Part shown: positions 21,990 through 34,905 of the stretch, piece after piece
Numbering within the stretch: the stretch's first letter is position 1
Layout of the letters: every line of letters begins with the position of its first letter
Source: Dipteris shenzhenensis
Taxonomy: Eukaryota; Polypodiophyta; Polypodiopsida; Gleicheniales
DNA length: 64,000 bases
Reading direction: 5' to 3' (one strand)
Assembly (NCBI GenBank): GCA_047967505.1
Contig: CM106539.1
The notes under the pieces: model-generated
Databases searched by the model: none
The model's input: the letters and a program-made list of their open reading frames with translations, nothing else
Told to the model about the DNA's origin: nothing
Translations under genes and position numbers: made by a program

Positions 21990-22350
21990 CTACCTAATCC
22001 TTTGTGCTGACATAAAACCTACTAGAACCTTCTCCTGCACATAGTGATAATGCACCTCAATGTGCCTTGCTCTAGCATGATATACTGGGTTATTTTCCAA
22101 GTGTATACTGCTCATGTTGTCACAATAAATGACAACTGGCCCATCTGTAGACTGATGCATATCATAAAGTAGCTTACGCAACCAAGCTACCTCACATGCA
22201 GCCATTGTTGCACCCCTGTACTCAGCCTCTGTGCTTGACAAGGCAACTGTAGGCTATTTCTTGCTGCTCCAAGTGACTGCAGCACTCCCAGAAGAGAACA
22301 CATATCCACTGGTAGATCGTCTATCAAAAATACTACCAACCCAATCAGCA
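21990..22350 (-). pseudogene. copia-2 RNase H
   Basis: On the - strand the frame contains TVALSSTEAEYRGATMAACE, VAWLRKLLYDM and IYCDNMSSIHLENNPVYHAR, then HIEVHYHYV, the typical copia RNase H end. A stop (TAG, near 22242) interrupts the frame ahead of this block. Confidence 0.92.
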
Positions 22351-23451
22351 TTAGTGTATCCGTGCAACTATATCTGGAACCCTAGCCTTACAAAATAGTC
22401 CATACTGCAATGTGGACTTCGCATACCTCAGTATGCATCTAGCCGCATCCAAATGCGGTTTCCTTGGAGCCTGCATAAACTGACTTACCAACCCAACAGC
22501 ATAGCTCAAATCTGGCCTGGTAATAGTCATATAAATCAAACTTCCTACTATGTGTCTATACATAGTAGGGTCTTCCAAAAGCTCACCTGCATCTGTGCTC
22601 AATTTCACATTCTGCTCCAAAGGAACTGAAATAGGCTTACAGCCTGTCATCCCATATTTGGACAGCATGTCCAATCCATATTGCCTCTGCAAGAGCCATA
22701 TCCCACTTGTGAATCTAATCACCTCAATGCCCAAGAAGTAACATAGCTCTCCCAAATCCTTCATCTCAAACTTCTGCTTCAATAGCATTTTCACATGAAG
22801 GATATCTTCATCACTATCCCCTGTGATGATCAAATCATCAACATAAATGACAAGCAACATAATACCTTTCTCTATTTTTCTCACATAAAGTGAGAAATCT
22901 ACCTTGGAAATCTGAAAGCCAATAGTGACAAGATACTGTCCTATCTTGTCAGACCATGCTCTAGGTGCTTGCTTCAAGCCATACAAGGCTTTCTTCAACC
23001 TGCAAACAAACTCAAGATGAATAGCATGAACATAACCTAGTGGCTGCTCCATATAGACCTCTTCTTGCAAATCACCATGCAAGAAAGCATTCTTTACATC
23101 CATCTAGCGTAAAGACCATCCCTTTGATGCAACCATAGCAATGACTGCTCTTACGGTTGCCATCCTTGCAACCTAACTGAATGTTTCTTCATAATCAATG
23201 CCATATGTCTGTGCATACCCCTTGACAACTAATCTTGCCTTGTATCTGTTCACAGAACCATCTACATTGTGCTTCACCTTATAAACCCACTTGCAGCCAA
23301 TTACATTCTTGTCTTTAGGCAAAGGCACCAATTCCCATGTAGCATTTGCTTCCAAGGCATCCATTTCTTCATCCATGGCTTTCTCCCATTTTTCTTTTCC
23401 CATGGCTTGCTCAAAAGAAATGGGTTCTGGTTCTTGTATCACTTTGACCAT
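22351..23451 (-). pseudogene. copia-2 reverse transcriptase
   Basis: The - strand frame from 23451 begins [20 protein letters not shown], then [20 protein letters not shown]. After a stop near 23172 and another near 23104 it continues [34 protein letters not shown], and the catalytic [20 protein letters not shown]. The core from 23103 to 22351 is open for 250 codons, so this is the best preserved polymerase in the window. The YVDD motif is intact. Confidence 0.93.
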
Positions 23452-23559
23452 ATAGGCATAGTAATGGCTATAAATCCATCATATTTTAGCCTATCCACAG
23501 GATACTTAACTCTCAATAGACCTGTGCAAAATAGGCCCACTACCAGGTGCTCTCAAAAC

Positions 23560-24350
23560 ATCCTTGTCTTCCTTACTCCAGGTGTAACAATAGCTCTCTG
23601 CCATCCACCACGACCTCTTTGGCTCCCCCTGCCTCTAAAGTTACCACGTCCTCCTCCATAGGACTGGTTTTCTTGAATTTGCTACATATTTTGATTTCTG
23701 CCATGGCCTCCAGATTGGCTTGCTCTACCTCTACCTCTTCCAACATTTGAGTAGAAGACAGTTTCTTTTGAAGTTCCTCCTGAAGAAGATGCACCACCAT
23801 TTCTATGCTCTTCAGAAATTAGAAGAGCAATCAACTCCTCAAAATCAGGAAATTTTTCACGGACGACAATGGATGTCCGAAATTGTGCATAATCCTTTCC
23901 TAGACCATTCAAGGTCACAGAAACCAAATCATCATCTTCCACTAGTGACGCAATGGAAGCAAGTGCATTTGCAATCTTCTTCACCTTCATGTGGTAGTCA
24001 TTCATGCTCATATTTTCTCTCTGCACATTATGCAACTCCTACTTGAGCTGCATTTTCCTGGCTTGCATATTTGTGATATACATTTTTGTCAAAGTATCGC
24101 ATGCCTCCTTCGACGTGCTTGCATCCTGAATATGCAAAATCATAGAATCTGAAATACTGATAAACAGCCTTTAAATGCCTACAACTCCTGTTTATTGGGA
24201 ACATTAGGAATAACTGGTTCTTGTTCAGCTCTAGTAATGAACTCCCAATAGCCTTTTCCCTTAAGGAAATTCGTCATTCTAAACTTCCATGCTTGGAAGT
24301 TGTTCTTGTCAAGCTTTTTAGTAACTATCTGTGAAAGAGCATCAAATGCC
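23560..24350 (-). pseudogene. copia-2 gag
   Basis: The - strand frame begins MAFDALSQIVTKKLDKNNFQ, then AWKFRMTNFLKGKGYWEFI, a typical copia gag N-terminus. After stops and a frame break it continues with NMSMNDYHMKVKKIANALAS and SEEHRNGG, ending in a Gly/Arg-rich stretch. No zinc knuckle was found; the sequence passes almost directly into reverse transcriptase, marking the internal deletion at about 23470-23600. Confidence 0.85.
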
Positions 24351-24887
24351 ATTATAGAACAGTGCAAAAATATTCTGTCACTGCAAAAAACACAACTTCT
24401 GCCTCACAAGGGCAAATCTGCAAAACTGACGAAAGTGGTATTTGACCACATAGTCACTTCCTAGTGATGATTTTGCATCAACAGGCAATAAGAATGATTC
24501 TATCATTCCCAATATCTCTGTGCACAGGCATACGATGCAATTTCTGTGGTAACTTTTCACCGACCTATGAAACAGTGGTCACACAGCAAAAAACAGGGCA
24601 CTTTTCTAAGTGCCTATGGAAAACTTCTGCCACCAACGGGCCCCGAAATGATCTCGAATCAAAAAAATGATTTCACCATGGGCATATATGCTACTTCTCG
24701 TAGCATATAGTGCCCTCTCGCCACACCGCAAAGGGCGTCCCAATCTGAGACAGTGCATTCTTTCACTTTTTGGCTGTGCTACCTGCAGAGATTTGCTCCC
24801 AAACTCGAAAAAGGAAAGCAAAACTGATCCTCTTACCAAGACACCGCAAACTTGGTTTGCTTTCTTGAGCTCCTTACCAAGAACTGA

Positions 24888-24899
24888 GCTCTAATACCA
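24888..24899 (-). promoter_or_regulatory. Primer binding site of copia-2
   Basis: On the - strand, TGGTATTAGAGC directly follows the 5' LTR. It is one base different from the standard initiator-Met site TGGTATCAGAGC. Confidence 0.88.
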
Positions 24900-25257
24900 T
24901 GTGAAGAGAGTGGGAGAGAAGTAAGGAGTCTCACTTGCAACTTTCTCACATACACAATGGGGGAATACACACAAAGGTGGAGGTTGAAAACAATTTTCAT
25001 CTTCTTAGTTGTGAAAGCCAAAAGAACTCTCTCTAAGTACACAAGGAATAGGTGAACCCTATATGTGGGTCTCAAACCAAACTCAGCTAACCTAGGTGGC
25101 ATACTAACTGAGCCACTAACTAGAGTACATAAAGATAGCTGTCATCCAGCTATTATTCATGGGCGGTGTACCAACCGCATCTGCAGCTAACAAGTCGGTG
25201 ACATAAATGCACAACGGTCACCCTAGCATATCACGAGTGGAGCTCGATATCTCAACA
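24900..25257 (-). repeat. 5' LTR of copia-2
   Basis: Same sequence as the LTR at 21538, with about 13 differences in 358 bases by eye. Confidence 0.92.
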
Positions 25258-25739
25258 AGAAATAGTTTATACATAATCCAATCCTTTACAATGAAAGTAT
25301 GTGCACACAAATAAGTAAACACATTTTAAGAAACCTCCTCACACACTGGAAATTAACCTTGGTTTGATTTGAGAAATGATGGCTGCATAGGGTGTTGAAC
25401 ACAATGACTAGGATTTACAAAATGACCCAAGGCTGGTTTGCAATCTTTAGTCCCATTGTTGTCAATTTGAGAAGTAGGATGTTGAACAAAATGGTCATGC
25501 TTTTGGGAATATATATTGATGTTCACTCATGCACACACTAACACATTTATATTTTTTTGGGTTTCCAAATTGAACTTATGTTGGTTTGTACTTCATGGAT
25601 ATTGGTCATCACTCACACACACACATACCACACAAACAAGCTCTTTGACATTACACAGACACACAAACACTGGATAGCCTTTACAAATTGACCTAAGATT
25701 AATTTGATGATCACTCACACAAACAACCCCCCGCCCCCC

Positions 25740-25741
<2 letters not shown>

Positions 25742-25776
<35 letters not shown>
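25742..25776. repeat. (CA)n microsatellite
   Basis: Seventeen or so uninterrupted CA units, preceded by a C-rich run. Confidence 0.95.
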
Positions 25777-25777
<1 letters not shown>

Positions 25778-26794
25778 TCTAAGATGTATTTCAAATCCAC
25801 CTTGGGTGTATTTGAGAAGTGCCATTATTCTCATTACCACATGCTTGCCGATTTGAAATCGACCCAAGGTCGATTTGCAATCCTTAGCTATGTGTGTGTC
25901 TATGTCGTTTTAGGGGGGTTATATGACTTCCCGAGTGCTCTTCACATCATTTGAATGCCCTAGATTGCATGGTCAAAGTTTTGAAATTGACCCAAGGTCG
26001 ATTGGGAGTCTTTGGTCCCATTATTGTCTTCACCACATATTCTCAATATTGAATGTGTGCAAGCGCTCACGCATATGATGTGTGCAAGCCATCATTGTCA
26101 TCATCACATGCATTGTGCTATGAAATGAATCTAAAGCTAGATCCAATTTTAATCAATGGCATGTGTGTGTATGCGTGTGTCTATGTTGGGGTGTGGGGTT
26201 GTGTGCCTTCCTTAGATCTCTTCCATCATTTCAAATCGACCTTAGGTCAATTTGAAAACATTAAAAAACCATTTCTAAGCATTGTACATTGACCTTGGAT
26301 AGATTTGAGCATGTGGATTTGACAAACGTGTAATTCAAAAACTAAATTAAAACAACTTAAAATTTTAAAAAGGAAGCATGCAACCTAAAAATTCAAAAGT
26401 GCTAAATTACAAACGGACAAAGGTGGACTAAGATGTATTGAAACCTAAAGTTTTCATTAAATTTTATGAATGAGGGAGATCAAATTTAAGGGGGCTTGAG
26501 CTTGAGAATAAATTTTAGTAATGGGGTGGAGGAAAAAAAATTCAAGGGACAAAATTTCATAGCAGGTGGGAGAGTGAAAAGAAATGGGGTCTAAGGGAGG
26601 ATCTAAGTTTTGCTTTTTTTAAAACTACCCTACCTAACGACCCTCCCTATCCTAAACCTAAACCTAATCCTTCATGCTCACACTCCTCCCTCCTCTCACG
26701 ACTGCCCCATCGCTCCTCCCTCCCTCCTCACTTGCCATCGTCTCTCCCTCCCTCATTGCTTGCCTCATCTCATAGTCTCTCGCATCACCCTCTC

Positions 26795-26935
26795 TCGCCC
26801 CATGCTCAGGCCTCCCATGATCAAGCCTCCTTACCTTCCATCTTGATGCCTCTCCCATGCTCAAGCCTCCCTGCCTCTCATCTTCATGCCTCTATGACAC
26901 TCAAGCCTCCCCGTCTCCTATCTTCATGCATGGCA
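26795..26935. repeat. Minisatellite-like repeat
   Basis: The words CATGCTCAAGCCTCC and ATCTTCATGCCTCT recur about every 50-60 bases. Further on (26965-27115) the degenerate word GAGCACAACGA recurs. Open frames here are by-products of low complexity. Confidence 0.6.
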
Positions 26936-28555
26936 CTTAGGCCTTGGTGACTCAGATTAGCCAGACAGATTCGAGCACAACGACTCAGATTGGCGATACA
27001 TATGAGCATGATGGAGTATTGGTTCTAGCATGACAAAGATCTGCAACACAGACGAGCACGACTAGCATGACACAACGAGCACAATGAGCATGGCATAGAC
27101 AAGCACAATGGACCAAATCATGAAATAAGGGACAACAGATCGTGATGAAATGCAAAAAACAGACAACCTCAAGAATCTTGACATAGCCTATCAAGGAGTG
27201 GGATTTTCAAACTTGACGACCTCATAGACTTTAGCGACCTTTGGGCCTTTCAAACGTCTTCACATATCAAAAAATGAAGGCTCTGATTCACTGTTCTCCA
27301 TACACAAATGCAGGCTTAGATTCACCATTTCCATCATCAAATGTCAATCATCAAATCTCAATGACAAGTCCTTCCTTCTCTGTTATTTTTTCAGATTTCA
27401 AAGCAAAATCTCAAAACAAAAAGGATCACTTGATGTCTCCTCTTACAAACTGCCTTCTTTCACAATCCCTTTATCTGCTTCATGAACTTTCTTTATGAAT
27501 GTTGTCTTCTTTCATAATCTCTCCATTGGATTCACAATTTCTCCCTGTGCATCAATTTATGATAAGATAAGGTTTTTTAATCACTAAACTTTCATTTAAC
27601 CACCTTTTGACAAGTGCAGGTTTTTTCAAGATGTATAGCGAAGAAAAGGTTTGCAAGCTTACCTAGAAAGCTCCACAAAAACACAAGTACCAGCCACCCA
27701 GTAAGCTTTGAGTCCATTAGTCTCTCTTTCTATTAGTGACTACGACTCACAATCTAAAGATTCAAATTTTGAATTTCAAATTCAAAATTGGAATTTGAAA
27801 AATGAAAGTGAAGTTTGAATTTTCACATAGAATTTTGGAATTTAAATATGGAAATAAAATAATTCAAACTTCAATTTTTGAAATTTGAACCTTCCAAATT
27901 GATCTAGGGTCGATTTAAGAATTGTCAAGATGTGATATAAAAACACAAATTTTTTTCAAAACAAAACAAAACACACACAAACTGTAAGGCATCAATTTAA
28001 GGTGTAGTGCTCATTAGGCATACCCATAAACTGAAAGGCTTTTAGAGATTCAAATCAACCTTAAGTGTGGAAATGTTATACTTTAAGTGAGAACATCATA
28101 TGATTTGCATACACTCTGCAAATCAACCTTGGGTCAATTTGAGAAGAGATAGGAGGGTACAAAGTAGCACGCCCACCCACACTACAAATCAACCGTAGGT
28201 CAATTTGATAAGTGACATCTTGGGGTGCTAAATATAATAAGCAAGCTCTACAAATCAACCTTGGGTCAATTTGATGATTGCTCCTCCACACAAAAACACA
28301 TACACAAACATATTCTAAGACACAACCATACACACTTTAAATCGACCTCACGTTGATTTGAGAAGTGGTCGCATCGGATATTGAACACAATGGACATGCT
28401 ATGAAAATCGACCTTAGGCAAATTTGATGATCACTCACACACAAATTAGTTTTTCCAAATTTGAAAGTTTCCCAAAGCAACACAACAAATAAGTTAATAT
28501 TTTCAAATCGACCTTGGGTCCATTTGAAGACTACTCACACACATCTAGGTAGGTG

Positions 28556-31128
28556 ACCACACACACACACACATTTTTTTCAAAAAATAATTCACACGCA
28601 CACGCACACATCTCCCTGACTCTAATCCCAAAACCACCACTTTGTTGTAAGTTGGATAGATTTTGAAAATCACCATAAAAGGTGATTTTTAGATTAAAAT
28701 AAAATTCTCCCCACTTTTTTTCAATTAGATTAAAATAAAATTCTTGTATTCCATCACCCACACACACACTCTTCCTTTTGTGTCAATAGAGAAGTTATGA
28801 TCTTTTAGTGATTATTGATTTTTAGCTTTAGAGCATTAATTTGATGTACACACACACTTCCATTTTCTACAAAGTTACTGAAAACATTGCGAGGTTGGCA
28901 CACATTTATGCAATATTGTTGGACACTAGGGAATGTTCTTGAAATGGGAGAGATTTTTACCCCACCTTTTTCCCCCCCCCACCACACACACACTCTTGCT
29001 TGCACTGATGATGTCCACACACTTGGCTCCTAGGCTTTCACCCCCATCCATCTTTTAGAATATCTAACTTTTTAATGTTTTCTTTATAGCTAACCCTTAC
29101 TTCGCTACTTGTCATTTTGTCTTTACCTTAGTAACCCCCTTGACCTAGCCTTATAACACTTTAAAATTTAACATTTTTTTCCCCACAACCCCTAACTAGA
29201 CCTTTCTAACTTAACTCCTTCTCATACACTAAACCTGAGCCTCAAAAAAATTGCCAACCCTCACGTAGCTTTCTTTCTCTTGTAACCACCCTTATTGCTT
29301 CTCTTGACTCGCACACCCCTACTCTATTTACACAATGCTCTCACCCCTCTTGCACCACCCAAACCCTTTATGGACCCTTTAAACCTTTTCTTTTCCACCG
29401 CCCACGACCTTGCATGTGTTGGAGCATCGTGGATGCTCTTGTAACGTATTTCTTTTTAAGAAACCCACCTCCTGGTCATTTGCTACTAACAACTCTATAC
29501 TTGGTCGATTCTTAGAAAGCTCCCTTTTACTCGCTCATCTTTACCTTCTTGCTGCCTTGATCCAGTAGACCGTCTCCTTCATGGCTTTGTTTACCACTCA
29601 AGTAACCTGTTCTTTTCCTTCCTTGTTTCATAGTCTCTCTCTTTTTTTCGCTTGCTTCTCAGTCCCTTTGCTTGCTTACTCACTCACTCCTTGCTTTTGG
29701 TCTACTGACTGCCGTCGAAACAGTGCCTCGTTGACCTGGGCTCCCTTGCTTTGCGCTTGATGCCTTTGTGTTTCTCATTGGCATTGATTTCGGTCCAGGA
29801 GTACCTGCTCTTCCTTTTTACATACGCGGTCACCACTGTGTCTCACAGGGCCACTAAAACTATTCCTTCGCTGGAACCGGTAGCTTGACGTAGTGGTTCT
29901 CACGACTTTCGCCTTGGCTAAAAGTTTGGGTGCCCGCTGCCTTATATGTTTGTAGTCACTTCTTCGTTCGAAGCTTGGGATTGATAGACTTCATGTGTTT
30001 TGTAGTTCTTGTAACACCCTACTGTGCTCTTCTTGCTTGTCGGTCGACCCTCTTCCACGTACCCTCGGTTTCTTTTCCTTTCCTACAAGCTCTACTTACT
30101 GGTCGCAGCGCTCTGGCATTGCTTAGGCTCCCCTCTTTTGCTCACATGGCTCCTTGTGGTCGGCGTTGCTGGCTCCAAGAGCACCTGCTCACCTCGCGCT
30201 CCCTTGTTTCTTTCTCCTACTTTTTACTTTGCTTGTTTACCTTCGTTTAGTTATTTACCTGTATTATGCGCTTATATATATATATATATATATATATATA
30301 AGTTATAAATGTTTATTATTTTGCATTTCCTTTATTACTTTCCCTTAATTAAATTATATATTTATGTTTTTTCTTTTTCCCTTACTTTTTCCTCTATGGT
30401 AAACTTAATTTTTTCTCTTTAATTTCTTTAATGGCCCTTTGGTTTTTACTTATGTCCAAGTCTTTTTTTCAATTATTTTTGCAGAAGTTTCCTTTGTAAC
30501 ACACACTTACAAAAGTCATTATTTTATTATTATTATTTTTTAATACTAAACTCTAATTTCTCTCTAGCCTTAATTCTTTTTTCCAAAATATTTTAAGCTT
30601 TAAAAAGTACCCTAGAGTTTTCTTACATGCATAGTTTAATAGTGAAATTTGTTGTTGTTTCCTTTAATTATTGGGCCTAATTCACCTTCTCCCTTGGTCC
30701 TTAACAAGTTGTGGTTTTTTCATTCTATTGTTTTTATTTTTAATTAAATAATTTTCCTTCTTTAAACCATTCTTTTCAATTCCCCTCGTTAGTTGTTCTG
30801 CCTTAGTTTTCCTTTAACAAATGGGCCAAAAAAAATTATTGCTTAAATTAATTAATTGCCACTAAATACATATAGATTTTCTTATGAAAATTGGTGTATT
30901 ATCTTTTTTTAAAAAATCTTTGTCTAGATTGCCCTTGTTGTGCAATGATGGGTGAGGATTAACCCCCCATATTTAATTGTTTCTAAAAAGGGTGCGGAGT
31001 GCTCCCTTTAACAAAGGTTTAAATTTTTCGAGAATTTTTCTCATAAAGTTTGTGATTCTTCTCTTGTCTATTTTAATTGATGTTTCTTCTTATCTGTACA
31101 GACTAAACCCCTTTTTTTTGTAATCACA
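28556..31128 (+). repeat. Large direct duplication, copy 1
   Basis: About 2.6 kb of T-rich, gene-free DNA is repeated in the same orientation at 32250-34905. Matching blocks include TCACCATAAAAGGTGATT, the AACCGGTAGCTT region, and a TA microsatellite at the same relative place (30272-30301). I estimate several percent divergence with indels. The true end may lie a little beyond 31128, because copy 2 is cut off there by copia-3. Confidence 0.9.
30272..30301. repeat. (TA)n microsatellite in copy 1
   Basis: A run of TA units; the corresponding run in copy 2 is at about 34015-34036 and is shorter. Confidence 0.92.
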
Positions 31129-31453
31129 TTATATGTGGAGTTTTTGCTTTAAATTTTCCCGATCATGCAATTTATGTACATTTTATTTCTTTCACCTATT
31201 TCCAACCTTGAATAAAAATCTTTTTTATCAGTCTTAAATTGATCTAGTTGAGTCATCTTTTCTATAGAATTTGAAAGGTTAGGTTAAGTTCTTAGGTAAA
31301 GCAATAACAAGCCATGGAATATAGGCATTACCTGTCTACCCAAACAAATAATTGGCAAGGTTTAGGGTTGGTTTGGATGGTGGCAGGTAAGGGGACCCTG
31401 ACCTCGAAGCCTGGACTACCTGACAGATTCGACATTTTTGTACTAATTCTAGT

Positions 31454-31975
31454 AAGCAAACTCAATATAATGAAAAAATCTTTTGCCAACTCGCCTAATT
31501 TCTTTTTTATAAAAGATTTGGATTACAATATTGTCAAAAAGTACTTCAATTTAGTTTTATTTATGTATATTTTCCAACAAGTGCTTTTTTATCCAAATGA
31601 TTGAATTAATTGTATGGTTCATTTATTCATGGGATTATTAAATCTAAACACACACACTGATCTCCCAACTAGCCTTTGGTCAGGCTAACACCTTACATCT
31701 AATTATTATTGATCATTGGATAATTTTAAGCATGTTAAATCATTGCCTTCACAAAAATTATTTTGCCAATCCTCTTATTTTCTTTCTTAAATAAAATTTT
31801 TGGATTGCAATATTGTTAAAGGGTACTTCAATTTAGTTTTATTTATTTATTTATATTTTTCTAAACCAGTGCTTTTTTATCCAATTGGTGGAATTAATTA
31901 TATGGCTCATTTATTGATGGGACTCTTAAATCTAAACACACACTGATTTCCCAATTAGCCTTTGGTTGGGGTATT
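31454..31975. repeat. Tandem duplication between the two large copies
   Basis: The segment at about 31470-31685 is repeated at about 31765-31975. Shared words include TACTTCAATTTAGTTTTATT, GTGCTTTTTTATCCAA and TCTAAACACACAC. The two differ at many positions, so this duplication is older than the 711-bp one at 37251. Confidence 0.85.
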
Positions 31976-32249
31976 GCTATACAATTAATTCGCATTGATT
32001 GAATAACTCTTTATTATGTATTGTTCATAGTAATGTTATCATTGGATAATTTTGGCTTGAGATAAATATTTTTCAATAGCTAGTGTTTTGATTCCATTTA
32101 ATTTGATTACTAATTATTACTTTTTATGTGCAGAAACACGGGGACCACCATACCATGGAATTGGGATACACTTATACAAGTGACATCACTTTTTAACACT
32201 TTTCATATAGATCCATGTTTTCTCTACACACTACTGGGGTGGGCCACAC

Positions 32250-34905
32250 ACATACACACGCACATTTTTTTCAAAAAACATTTCACATGCACACGCACAC
32301 ATCTCCCTGAATCTAACCCAAAAACCACCACTTTGTTGTAAGTTGGATAGATTTTGAAAATCACCATAAAAGGTGATTCTTAGATTAAAATAAAGTTCTC
32401 CCCACTTTTTTTCAATTAGATTAAAATAAAATTCTTGTATTCCATCACCCACACACACACTCTTCCTTTCATGTCGATAGAGAAGTTATGATCTTTTGAT
32501 GATTATTGATTTTTAGCTTTAGAGCATTAATTTGATGTACACACACACTTCCATTTTCTACAAAGTACCCGAAAACTTTGCGAGGTTGGCACACATTTAT
32601 GCAATTTTGGACATTAGGGAATGTTCTTGAAATGGAAGAGATTTTTACCCCGCCTTTTCCCCCCCCACCACATACACACACTTGCTTGCACCGATGATGT
32701 CTACACACTTGGCTCCTAGGCTTTCCCCCCCATCCATCTTTTAGAATATCTAACTTTTTAATGTTTTCTTCATAGCTAAGCGTTACTTTGCTACTTGTCG
32801 TTTTGTCTTTACCTTACTAACCCCCTTGACCTAGCCTTATAACACTTTCAAATTTAACATTCTTTTCCCCACAACCCCTAACTAGACCTTTCTAACTTAA
32901 CTCTTCCTCACACACTAAACCCAAACCTCCAAAAAAAAGCCAACCCTCACGTAGCTTTCTTTCTCTTGTAACCACCCTTATTGCTTCTCTTGACTCACAC
33001 ACCCCTAGTCTATTTACACAATTCTCTCGCCCCTCTTGCACCACCCAAACCCTTTATGGACCCTTTAAACCTTTTCTTTTCCATCGCCCACGACCTTGCA
33101 TGTGTTGGAGGAGTGTGGATGCTCTTGTAACGTATTTCTTTTTAAGAAAACCACCTCCTGGTAGTTTGCTACTAACAACTCTACACTTGGTCGATTCTTA
33201 CAAAACTCCCCTTTACTCGCTCGCATTTACCTTCTCTCATGAGCTTGCTACCTTGATTCGGTAGACCGTCTCCTTCATGGCTTTGTATACCACTCAACTA
33301 GCCCGTTCTTTTTCTTCTTTGTTTCATAGCGTCTCTCTTTTTTTCGCTTGCTTCTTAGTCCCTTTGCTTACTTACTCACTCACTCCTTGCTTTTGGTCTA
33401 CTGGCTGCCGTCGACATAGTGCCTCATTGACCTGGGCTCCCTTGCTTTGCACTTGACGCCTTTGTGTTTCTCATTGGCATTGATTTTTGGTCCAAGAGTA
33501 CCTGCTCTTCCTTTTTACATACACAGTCACCATTGTGTCTCAAAACGCCACTAAAACTCTTCCTTAGCTGGAACCGGTAGCTTAACATAGTGGTGCTCAA
33601 TGACTTTCACCTTGGCTAAAAGTTCGAGTGCCCGCTGCCTTATTTGTTTGTAGTCACTTCTTCATTTGAAGCTTGGGATTGATAGACTTCATGTGTTTTG
33701 TAGTTCTTGTAACACCCTACTGTGCTCTTCTTACTTGCCGGTCAACCCTCTTCCACATACCCTCGGTTTCTTTTCCTTTCCTATAAGCTCTACTTATTGC
33801 TCGCAATGTTCTGGCATTGCTTAGGCTCCCCTCTTTTGATCACATCGTGTTGCTGGCTCTTTGTAGTCGGCGTTGCGGGCTCCTTATAGTCGGCATTGTT
33901 GGCTCCAGGAGCACTGCCGCATCTCTGCTCACCTTGTGCTCCCTTGTTTCTTTCTCCTACTTTTAACTTTTCTTATTTACCTTCGTTTAGTTATTTACCT
34001 GTATTATGTGCTTATATATATATATATATATATATATAGCTAGTTAAGTTATATATTTATTTATTGTTTGATGTTTATTATTTTGCATTTCCTTTATTAA
34101 TTTCCCTTAATTAAATTATATATTTATGTTTTTTCTTGTTCCCTTACGTTTTCCTCTATGGTAAACTTCTTCATTTTTTTCTCTGTAATTTCTTTAATGG
34201 CCCTTTGGTTTTTACTTATGTCCAAGTCTTTTTTTCAATTATTTTTGCACAAGTTTCCTTTGTAACACACACTTCCAAAAGTCATTATTTTAGTATCATT
34301 ATTTTTCAATACTAAACTCTAATTTCTCTCCAACCTTAATTATTTTTGCCAAAATATTAACAAAAAAATTTTAAGCTTTACAAAGTACCCTAGATTTTTC
34401 TTACATGCATAGTTTAATAGTGAAATTTGTTGTTGTTTCCTTTAATTATTAGGCCTAATTCACCTTCTCACTTGGTCTTTTACAAGTTGTGGTTTTTTCA
34501 TTCTATTGTTTTTATCTTTTATTCAATATTTTTCCTTGTTTAAATTATTCTTTTCAATTCCCTGGTTAGTTGTTCTCCCCTAGTTTTCCTTCAATAAATT
34601 GACGAAAATAAAATTTGCTTAAATTAATTAATTGCCACTAAATACATATAGATTTTCTTAAGAAAATTGGTGTATTGTCTTTTAAAAAACAATCTTTGTC
34701 TAGATTGCCCTTGTTGTGCAATGATGGGTGAGGATTACCCCCCATATTTAATTATTTCTAAAAAGGGTGTGGAGTACTTGCTTTAACAAGGTTTAAAAGT
34801 TTCTCATAAAGTTCATGCTTCTTCTCTTGGTCTATTTGAATTGATGTTTCTTCTTATGTGTACAAACTAAACTCCTTCTTTTGTAATCACATTATTGTAA
34901 GAAAA
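32250..34905 (+). repeat. Large direct duplication, copy 2
   Basis: Collinear with 28556-31128. It ends exactly at the outer edge of copia-3 (TCACATTAT, then the LTR), whereas copy 1 continues past the same TCACATTAT. So copia-3 inserted into copy 2 after or independently of the duplication. Confidence 0.9.

Larger units (their letters stand above)
21538..25257 (-). mobile_element. Ty1/copia LTR retrotransposon lacking protease and integrase (copia-2)
   Basis: The element lies on the - strand with LTRs of 358 bases each (21538-21895 and 24900-25257) and a perfect 5-bp duplication AGAAA at 21533-21537 and 25258-25262. Gag (from about 24350 down) is followed almost directly by reverse transcriptase and RNase H. 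The protease and integrase are missing, so it could only be mobilised by a partner. The LTRs differ at roughly 13 positions by eye, younger than copia-1. It inserted just upstream of the DUF7869-family pseudogene. Confidence 0.95.
25263..28555. repeat. Gene-free DNA with dispersed AATCGACC...GGTCGATT palindromes
   Basis: No gene is recognised. A palindromic motif, AAATCGACC, three variable bases, then GGTCGATTT, recurs with small changes. The clearest copies are at 25856-25876, 25984-26004 and 26233-26253, then around 27897, 28120, 28187, 28252, 28340, 28407 and 28505. Spacing is irregular at first and falls to about 65-100 bases near 28.1-28.5 kb. Flanking words such as TTTGAGAAGTG and CACTCACACACA also recur, so a larger degenerate repeat unit is likely. 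Confidence 0.7.

Noticed and set aside
29930-30348. Overlapping open frames of 64-106 codons near the TA microsatellite
   Set aside because: They lie in the duplicated T-rich block; copy 2 does not preserve the frames, and the tail is the microsatellite read as Ile-Tyr repeats.
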